Shown here: in pieces, positions 6,921-11,241 of the stretch
How the letters are laid out: the number at the start of each line of letters is the position of its first letter
How positions within the stretch are numbered: the first letter of the stretch is position 1
DNA from: an uncultured Lachnospiraceae bacterium
GTDB taxonomy: Bacteria; Bacillota; Clostridia; Lachnospirales; Lachnospiraceae
NCBI GenBank assembly: GCA_902803155.1
Contig: CADCOU010000005.1
Coordinates: 1-11,241 of the forward strand
Direction: 5' to 3'
Length of the DNA stretch: 11,241 bases
The notes under the pieces: model-generated
Database searches by the model: none
Seen by the model: only the letters and a program-made list of their open reading frames with translations
Told to the model about the DNA's origin: nothing
Translations under genes and position numbers: made by a program

Positions 6921-6925
6921 GGAGG
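6921..6925 (+). promoter_or_regulatory. Ribosome binding site deciding the aldolase start
   Basis: GGAGG lies 7 nt before ATG 6933. A longer reading from ATG 6795 would begin inside the preceding dehydrogenase gene and add 46 residues unlike any class II aldolase. Confidence 0.75.
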
Positions 6926-6932
6926 AAAGACA

Positions 6933-7772
6933 ATGTTATCTGACATCAGATATTGGGAGCAGAAGGCAAGCGAAGGACATTATGCGATCCCTCATTTCAA
7001 CGTGTGGAACGCAGAGATGCTCATGGGTGTCATCGATGCGGCGGAAGAGCTTCGCGCGCCGGTCATCATCTCTTTCGGAACCGGATTCACCGGAAACACC
7101 GTGTTTGAAGATTTCTGCTACATGATGGATTCCATGGCAAAGAAGGCTTCCGTTCCGATCATCGAGCACTGGGATCACGGCCGCAACATGACGATCCTTC
7201 AGAACGCTGTAAACCACTGCATGAATTCTGTCATGCGCGATGCGTCCGCACTCCCGTTCGAGGAGAATGTCGCTGAGATCAAACGCTGCGTGGATTTCTT
7301 CCATCCGCTGAACATCCCGGTAGAGGCAGAACTCGGCCATGTCGGAAATGAGACCGTCTACGAAGAGGCGCTTTCCGATTATCAGTATACCGATCCGGAT
7401 AAGGCGAGAGAATTCGTCGAGAGGACCGGATGCGATTCCCTGGCAGTTGCGATCGGCAACGTCCACGGCGTCTATTCATCCGAGCCGAAGCTTGCCTTTG
7501 ACATACTGGAGAAGGTGCACAAAGAGGTAAAGGTTCCGCTGGTGCTTCACGGCGCATCCGGGATCGGGGACGAGGATATCAAGAAAGCCATTTCCCTCGG
7601 CATCGCCAAGATCAACATCCATACGGAACTGTGCCAGGCTGCAATGGAAGCCATCAACGCGCACAAGGACGAACCGTTCCTGGCACTGGAGCGCGAAGTC
7701 CGCAAGGCAGTCAAGGAACGTGCGATGTACAAGATCAATCTGTTCGGAGACGCAGGAAGGGCAGACGAGTAA
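6933..7772 (+). CDS. ydjI: Class II (zinc-dependent) ketose-phosphate aldolase, YdjI-like
   Basis: This 279-residue protein has the full (beta/alpha)8 class II aldolase layout of the Fba/GatY/KbaY superfamily. Catalytic D81 and zinc ligand H82 sit in HWDHG, further zinc ligands are H178 (GNVHGVY) and H206 (LHGASG), the acidic EAELG motif is at 131-135, and the phosphate-site segment is INIHTEL (227-233). The start MLSDIRYWE, HFNVWNAEMLMGVIDAAEE and EHWDHGR, SVMRDAS and INIHTELCQAAM match E. coli YdjI as I remember it, and differ from tagatose-bisphosphate aldolases (HLDHG, SVMIDGS). Published work on YdjI describes dihydroxyacetone-phosphate-dependent reversible aldol chemistry with preference for long-chain, carboxylate-ended sugars. 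Here it likely cleaves the kinase product into dihydroxyacetone phosphate and an aldehyde. The reductase gene follows after 13 nt. Confidence 0.94.
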   Translation: MLSDIRYWEQKASEGHYAIPHFNVWNAEMLMGVIDAAEELRAPVIISFGTGFTGNTVFEDFCYMMDSMAKKASVPIIEHWDHGRNMTILQNAVNHCMNSVMRDASALPFEENVAEIKRCVDFFHPLNIPVEAELGHVGNETVYEEALSDYQYTDPDKAREFVERTGCDSLAVAIGNVHGVYSSEPKLAFDILEKVHKEVKVPLVLHGASGIGDEDIKKAISLGIAKINIHTELCQAAMEAINAHKDEPFLALEREVRKAVKERAMYKINLFGDAGRADE

Positions 7773-7785
7773 AGGAGAATCAACC

Positions 7786-8775
7786 ATGAGAAATATCAAG
7801 CTTGGAAAGACGGGAATCGACATCTCCAAGATGGGACTCGGCACCTGGTCGATCGGCGGCGGCTCCGCATGGGGCGGCGACCATGACCTGCAGACAGTCG
7901 TGGATACGATCTGTGAAGCTCCGAAGGTCGGGATTAACCTGATCGATACGGCTCCCGGATACAATTTCGGCAACAGTGAGAAGATCGTCGGAATGGCTCT
8001 GAAGAAGATGAACAGGGAAGACGTGACGATCATTACGAAGTGCGGAATCACCTGGGATCAGGAGATGAAGGGCTCCCTGTTCAATGTTGTGAACGGGATC
8101 CAGCTGTACAAGAATCTGAACAGCGCTTCCATCCGCCGCGAGATCGAAGCCAGTCTGGAGCGTCTGGGAACCGATTATATCGACGTCTACATGACGCACT
8201 GGCAGAGTGTGGATGACGAATACTATGTGCCGATCGAGAAGACGATGGATGTCCTGAATGACCTCAAGGCCCAGGGAAAGATCCGTGCGATCGGTGCGGC
8301 GAATGTCGATATCCATCATATTGAAGAGTACCTGAAGTGGGGCGAACTGGATATCGTACAGGCGAAGTACAGCGTCCTTGACCGTGCGATCGAGGAAGAC
8401 ATCGTGCCGTGCTGCAAGGAGAACGGAATCACGCTGCAGGCTTATTCCCCGCTGGAGATGGGCCTTCTGAGCGGTAAGCTTCCGAGGGATTACAAGCCGG
8501 TCGGCGCTCAGATCCCGAAGAAGTGGTTCCAGCCTGAGAACATGCAGAAGGCGATGGACATGATGGATTCATGGAAGCCGCTGACTGAGAAGTACAACTG
8601 CTCCATTGCGAACCTGGCACTTGGCTGGGTCATCGGACAGGGTGAGTTTGTCACAATTCTGTCCGGCAGCACTACGGTCGACCAGATCCACGAGAATGCT
8701 CATTCGGCGGAACTGGAACTGGATCCGGCTGACGTAGCATGGATGCGTGAGACAGCAGAAGCACTTGATAAATAA
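7786..8775 (+). CDS. ydjG: Aldo/keto reductase, YdjG-like
   Basis: This 329-residue cytoplasmic protein is an NAD(P)H-dependent aldo/keto reductase with the complete catalytic tetrad D54, Y59, K85, H138 in the motifs LIDTAPGYNFG, TKCG and YMTHWQSV. The N-terminal GLGTW.IGGG.AW.GD, LYKNL, GKIRAIGAANVD and GELDI.QAKYS.LDRA blocks are those I recall from E. coli YdjG, which is reported to reduce methylglyoxal and small aldehydes. A cofactor segment near the end (ILSGSTTVDQIHEN) is usual for the family. Start ATG 7786 follows AAAGGAG at 7771-7777. Placed straight after the aldolase, it most plausibly reduces the aldehyde released by aldol cleavage, or recycles nicotinamide cofactor used by the dehydrogenases. 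Those roles are inference from position and family. Confidence 0.93.
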   Translation: MRNIKLGKTGIDISKMGLGTWSIGGGSAWGGDHDLQTVVDTICEAPKVGINLIDTAPGYNFGNSEKIVGMALKKMNREDVTIITKCGITWDQEMKGSLFNVVNGIQLYKNLNSASIRREIEASLERLGTDYIDVYMTHWQSVDDEYYVPIEKTMDVLNDLKAQGKIRAIGAANVDIHHIEEYLKWGELDIVQAKYSVLDRAIEEDIVPCCKENGITLQAYSPLEMGLLSGKLPRDYKPVGAQIPKKWFQPENMQKAMDMMDSWKPLTEKYNCSIANLALGWVIGQGEFVTILSGSTTVDQIHENAHSAELELDPADVAWMRETAEALDK

Positions 8776-8795
8776 GTATTGATATAGCCGTAATG

Positions 8796-8838
8796 CAGGG
8801 GTGCTGGACGGACGTGCCCGTCCGGACACGTGCCCCTG
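8796..8838 (+). other. Compound GC-rich hairpin in the leader of the kinase gene
   Basis: CAGGGGTGC (8796-8804) pairs with GTGCCCCTG (8830-8838) in a 9-bp stem with two G-U pairs. Inside it GGACGG (8806-8811) pairs with CCGTCC (8818-8823) around a 6-nt loop, leaving a bulge at 8824-8829. No T run follows, so an intrinsic terminator is unlikely. It occupies the 90-nt gap between reductase and kinase genes and could act in mRNA processing, stability or attenuation. Confidence 0.5.
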
Positions 8839-8852
8839 TCCGCTTAAACGGA
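8839..8852 (+). other. Small hairpin just upstream of the kinase ribosome binding site
   Basis: TCCG (8839-8842) and CGGA (8849-8852) form a 4-bp stem with a 6-nt loop, ending 1 nt before AGGAG. It is short and could be chance, but it abuts the larger hairpin. Confidence 0.25.
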
Positions 8853-8853
8853 T

Positions 8854-8858
8854 AGGAG
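8854..8858 (+). promoter_or_regulatory. Ribosome binding site for a TTG start codon
   Basis: AGGAG lies 7 nt before TTG 8866. No in-frame ATG or GTG is near enough to open the PfkB fold, so TTG is the start. Confidence 0.7.
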
Positions 8859-8865
8859 AAGCATT

Positions 8866-9828
8866 TTGAGTACAGATAAAAGTTGTGATATTGCGATCGT
8901 CGGAGCCGCAATCGCGGATCTGCAGGTCTATCCCGTATCGAAAGAGATCACGAACATTGCGTCCTACTCGGCACAGGGCATGGAGATGAAGGTCGGCGGG
9001 GACGCCATCAATGAATCCTTCGTTATCACCAGGCTCGGTCACAAGGTCCGGCTGATCAGCTGCATCGGCGATGACAGCACCGGCAGGTTCCTGCTCGGAC
9101 AGTGTGAGAAATACGGAGTGTCCGCGGATCACATCAAAGTGGATCCGGAGAAGATCACATCACTGAACGTAGGACTGATCTGGGAGGACGGAGAGAGGAC
9201 ATTTATCAACAACAAGAGCGGAAGCATCTGGACATTCAGTCCCGAAGACATGGATCTGTCGGCGATAGACGGTGCCGGGATGCTGTGTTTCGCGAGTATC
9301 TTCAACAATCCGCTTCTCGACGGAAAGTTCATGGTGAAGCTCTTTGAGAGGGCGAAGTCCCAGGGCATGAAGATCGCTGCGGATATCGTTGCCGCGAAAA
9401 ACGGAGAGACCATCGAGGATGTCAGGGAAGCGCTCTCCTATATCGATTATTTCTTCCCGAACTATGACGAGGCGGCTGCCCTGACCGGAAAGACGGATAT
9501 CGATGATATCGCGGATGTGCTGCTCTCCTGCGGCGTGAAAAATGTGATCCTGAAGATCGGCAAGAGGGGCTGCCTGGTGAAGAACGCTTCTGAGCGTTTC
9601 ATCACTCCGTCTTACCCGAAGGCAAAGGTCGTTGACACGACCGGTGCAGGCGACAATTTCGCGTCCGGGTTCCTGTCATTCATCATGGAAGGAAAGAGCC
9701 TGAAGGAAGCATCTCAGTTTGCGAACTGCACGGCTTCCCTGGCGATCGAAAAAATCGGTGCTACAACTGCGATCACCTCCCGCGAACTGGCGGATGAGAG
9801 GTATGCGGACTATCTCCGGGAAATATAA
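8866..9828 (+). CDS. ydjH: PfkB/ribokinase-family sugar kinase, YdjH-like (TTG start)
   Basis: This 320-residue protein is a PfkB-family ATP-dependent carbohydrate kinase. The first strand reads IVGAAIAD (11-18), signature 1 is VGGDAINES (43-51), ATP and catalytic elements include KIGKRGCLVK, and signature 2 is DTTGAGDNFASG (257-268) with D263 as catalytic base. VGGDAINE, EDGERTF..N..GS.W, ASIFN.PLLDGK and ALSYIDYFFPN agree with E. coli YdjH as I remember it. YdjH is reported to favour long-chain, carboxylate-bearing monosaccharides over common hexoses. The expected role is phosphorylation of the dehydrogenase product at C1, giving the aldolase substrate. The gene is set apart from the reductase gene by 90 nt of structured leader, and its TTG start suggests lower translation than its neighbours. 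The substrate itself cannot be read from the sequence. Confidence 0.93.
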   Translation: MSTDKSCDIAIVGAAIADLQVYPVSKEITNIASYSAQGMEMKVGGDAINESFVITRLGHKVRLISCIGDDSTGRFLLGQCEKYGVSADHIKVDPEKITSLNVGLIWEDGERTFINNKSGSIWTFSPEDMDLSAIDGAGMLCFASIFNNPLLDGKFMVKLFERAKSQGMKIAADIVAAKNGETIEDVREALSYIDYFFPNYDEAAALTGKTDIDDIADVLLSCGVKNVILKIGKRGCLVKNASERFITPSYPKAKVVDTTGAGDNFASGFLSFIMEGKSLKEASQFANCTASLAIEKIGATTAITSRELADERYADYLREI

Positions 9829-9861
9829 ATATCTTCTATATATTCTAAAGAAAATACGAAA

Positions 9862-9890
9862 TTGACCGTATATATCAGCGATGCTAGATT
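9862..9890 (+). promoter_or_regulatory. Sigma-70/SigA-type promoter with extended -10 for the aminotransferase gene
   Basis: TTGACC (9862-9867) matches the -35 consensus in 5 of 6 bases, is followed by a 17-nt spacer, then TAGATT (9885-9890, 4 of 6), with TGC immediately before it forming an extended -10. It lies in the AT-rich part of the 109-nt gap after the kinase gene. Transcription would begin about 40 nt before the aminotransferase ATG. No convincing terminator was seen between the kinase stop and this promoter. Confidence 0.55.
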
Positions 9891-9937
9891 GGTCTTGGAA
9901 AGAACACCGCCAGACTGGATTTTAGGAGGATATCAGC

Positions 9938-11122
9938 ATGGAATTCAAAACCGCCGGAAGAATGAACGCCCTTCCGTTTTCGGGCATTCGTGCCGTCATG
10001 GAAAAAGCGAACGCAATGCAGGCAGCAGGTGAGAACATCGTTCATCTGGAGATCGGCCGTCCGGACTTCGATACACCGGAGAAGATCAAGAAATCAGCAG
10101 AAGAATCCCTGAAAGCAGGGCATGTATTCTACACTTCAAACTACGGTACTCCCGCCCTGCGCGCAGCGATCGCGGAGTGGGAAAATGAGCACAACGGAGC
10201 GAACTATGAGGCGGCAAACGTCATGGTCACGATCGGCGTTTCCGAGGCCACATGGTGCGCGATGGATGCTTATCTGGAAGAAGGGGATGAGGTCCTGGTA
10301 CCGAATCCTGTCTGGCTGAACTACATCCATGTACCGACCGCACTCGGCGCGAAGCCGGTTACCTACAGCCTGAAGGAAGAGAATGATTTCCAGATCGATT
10401 TCGAGGAGCTGGAGAGCAAGATCACAGACCGCACGAAGATGATCGTGGTTGTCGATCCGAGCAATCCGACCGGCGGTGTATTTTCCAGGGCGACGATGGA
10501 ACGCCTGGCTGAAATCTGTGTGAAGCACGACCTGATCGCGATCTCCGATGAGATCTATGAGCAGCTGCTCTACGATGGGGAGAAGCACACTTCACTGGCA
10601 ACGCTTCCTGGAATGGCGGAGCGCACGATCAAGCTCGGCGGTTTCTCCAAGGCCTATTCCATGACCGGATGGCGTATCGGCTACCTCTGCGCACCGAAGG
10701 ATATTATCTCCGCAGTGGTCCGCGTACATCAGTATACGGTAACCTGTGCTTCCTCCTTTGTACAGGATGCCAGTGTCACGGCCCTGAAAGAGTGCGCAGA
10801 GGACGTTGAGATCATGCGTCAGGAGTACCAGAAGCGCAAGGATTATCTGGTGAAGGAGCTGAATTCCATCGAGGGCATCAGCACCAATCATCCGACCGGA
10901 GCGTTCTACATCTTTGTGAACATCAAGAGCCTGGGGAAGACCTCCATGGAGATGGCGGAGTACCTGCTGGAGAATGCGAAGATCGCTCTGGTACCGGGCT
11001 CCGCGTTCGGAAGCGAGGGTGAAGGATATCTCCGGATCTCCTATGCGACCAGCATGGAACAGCTTCAGGAAGCCTGCGCGCGCATCAGGAAAGCGATTGC
11101 CGACCTGAGAGCAGGAAAATGA
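9938..11122 (+). CDS. Class I/II PLP-dependent aminotransferase (aspartate aminotransferase fold)
   Basis: This 394-residue protein is a fold-type I aminotransferase of family Igamma-like length. Key residues are visible: N176 in DPSNPTGG, D204 and Y207 in ISDEIYEQL, the pyridoxal-phosphate lysine K238 in GGFSKAYSMTGWRIGY, and substrate-carboxylate arginine R366 in YLRISYA. IGRPDFDTP and YTSNYGTPALR near the N-terminus are also typical. It transfers an amino group between an amino acid (probably aspartate, an aromatic or a branched-chain amino acid) and a 2-oxo acid; specificity cannot be assigned. The ATG at 9938 follows AGGAGGA (9924-9930). Its own promoter candidate and the lack of a counterpart in the E. 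coli ydj cluster suggest it may be an unrelated neighbour. A role in handling a 2-oxo acid made by the pathway is possible but unsupported. Confidence 0.9.
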   Translation: MEFKTAGRMNALPFSGIRAVMEKANAMQAAGENIVHLEIGRPDFDTPEKIKKSAEESLKAGHVFYTSNYGTPALRAAIAEWENEHNGANYEAANVMVTIGVSEATWCAMDAYLEEGDEVLVPNPVWLNYIHVPTALGAKPVTYSLKEENDFQIDFEELESKITDRTKMIVVVDPSNPTGGVFSRATMERLAEICVKHDLIAISDEIYEQLLYDGEKHTSLATLPGMAERTIKLGGFSKAYSMTGWRIGYLCAPKDIISAVVRVHQYTVTCASSFVQDASVTALKECAEDVEIMRQEYQKRKDYLVKELNSIEGISTNHPTGAFYIFVNIKSLGKTSMEMAEYLLENAKIALVPGSAFGSEGEGYLRISYATSMEQLQEACARIRKAIADLRAGK

Positions 11123-11154
11123 TTAACAGAGGCCCGGCAGGGGGGCGAAAAGCA

Positions 11155-11241
11155 TCACAGGCGCCAGACTTTTCCGATCGGGATCTGCGTATCGCGTGAA
11201 TCCAGATAGCGGGACAGTGCCTCTTCAAAAGCTTCGGCCGC
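11155..11241 (-). CDS. Possible C-terminal end of an opposing, unidentified gene (partial)
   Basis: Read on the minus strand, the last 87 bases are open for 28 codons and end in a TGA whose complement is at 11155-11157. The peptide begins AAEAFEEALSRYLDSRD and ends PIGKVWRL. Its mix of an amphipathic helix followed by a short strand looks protein-like, and the codons resemble those of the neighbours. At this length an open frame by chance is quite possible (a second minus-strand frame is also open), and I do not recognise the family. If real, it converges on the aminotransferase gene and marks the end of this gene block. Confidence 0.4.
   Translation of the reverse strand, partial: AAEAFEEALSRYLDSRDTQIPIGKVWRL

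Noticed and set aside
6887..6932. TAGAAT at 6911-6916 as a -10 box before the aldolase gene
   Set aside because: No acceptable -35 element lies 16-18 nt upstream (the bases there read CCATTC), and the 46-nt gap suits an internal operon junction.
4726..9828. A galactitol/tagatose (Gat/Kba) pathway
   Set aside because: The family mix fits (dehydrogenase, kinase, class II aldolase), but aldolase motifs HWDHG, RDAS and NIHTEL and the YdjH/YdjG/YdjL-type sequences point to the ydj set, and no PTS components are present.
11123..11154. Intrinsic terminator after the aminotransferase gene
   Set aside because: Only a 4-bp GCCC/GGGC stem can be drawn and it is followed by GAAAAG, with no T run on either strand in the right place.
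1..11241. CRISPR arrays, tRNA genes, insertion sequences or long repeats
   Set aside because: No regularly spaced repeats, cloverleaf-like sequence, transposase motif or terminal inverted repeats were seen; nearly all the window is coding for metabolic proteins.

Overview
The window is a same-strand block of catabolic genes, roughly 54% G+C by eye. The strong AGGAGG-type ribosome binding sites before nearly every gene and one TTG start suggest a Gram-positive anaerobe of the Clostridia (Bacillota), possibly Lachnospiraceae. That placement is an inference with no marker gene behind it.

Layout. Positions 2-3836 hold a branched-chain-amino-acid-type (Liv/HAAT) ABC importer: the 3' end of the solute-binding protein gene, then livH, livM, livG and livF. 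The four transporter genes after the binding protein abut or overlap. A DeoR-family regulator follows (3913-4686). Next come five sugar/polyol enzymes with short gaps: two zinc dehydrogenases (4726-5826 and 5840-6886), a class II aldolase (6933-7772), an aldo/keto reductase (7786-8775) and a PfkB-family sugar kinase with a TTG start (8866-9828). A class I aminotransferase (9938-11122) follows behind its own good promoter candidate. The last ~90 bases may hold the 3' end of an opposing gene.

Main point. The regulator and five enzymes match, gene for gene, the orphan E. coli ydj cluster (YdjF, YdjL, YdjJ, YdjI, YdjG, YdjH). The resemblance of the aldolase, both dehydrogenases, reductase and kinase to those proteins as I remember them is strong, extending to long shared motifs and not just family membership. 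In E. coli the cluster carries MFS transporters (YdjE, YdjK). Here a Liv-type ABC importer occupies that role. The likely route is: periplasmic-type binding protein and LivHMGF import a polyol, sugar or sugar acid; YdjL/YdjJ-like dehydrogenases oxidise it; the YdjH-like kinase phosphorylates it; the YdjI-like aldolase cleaves it to dihydroxyacetone phosphate plus an aldehyde; and the YdjG-like reductase disposes of the aldehyde. The DeoR protein would sense a phosphorylated intermediate. The order of steps and the substrate are inferred, not shown by the sequence.

Non-coding structure worth noting: a 9-bp hairpin between the binding protein gene and livH, a GC-rich hairpin between livF and the regulator, a compound hairpin in the 90-nt leader before the TTG-start kinase, and an extended -10 promoter before the aminotransferase. 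All gaps between genes are shorter than about 110 bases, so no gene-free stretch over 300 bases exists. No tRNA, rRNA, CRISPR array or mobile element was seen.
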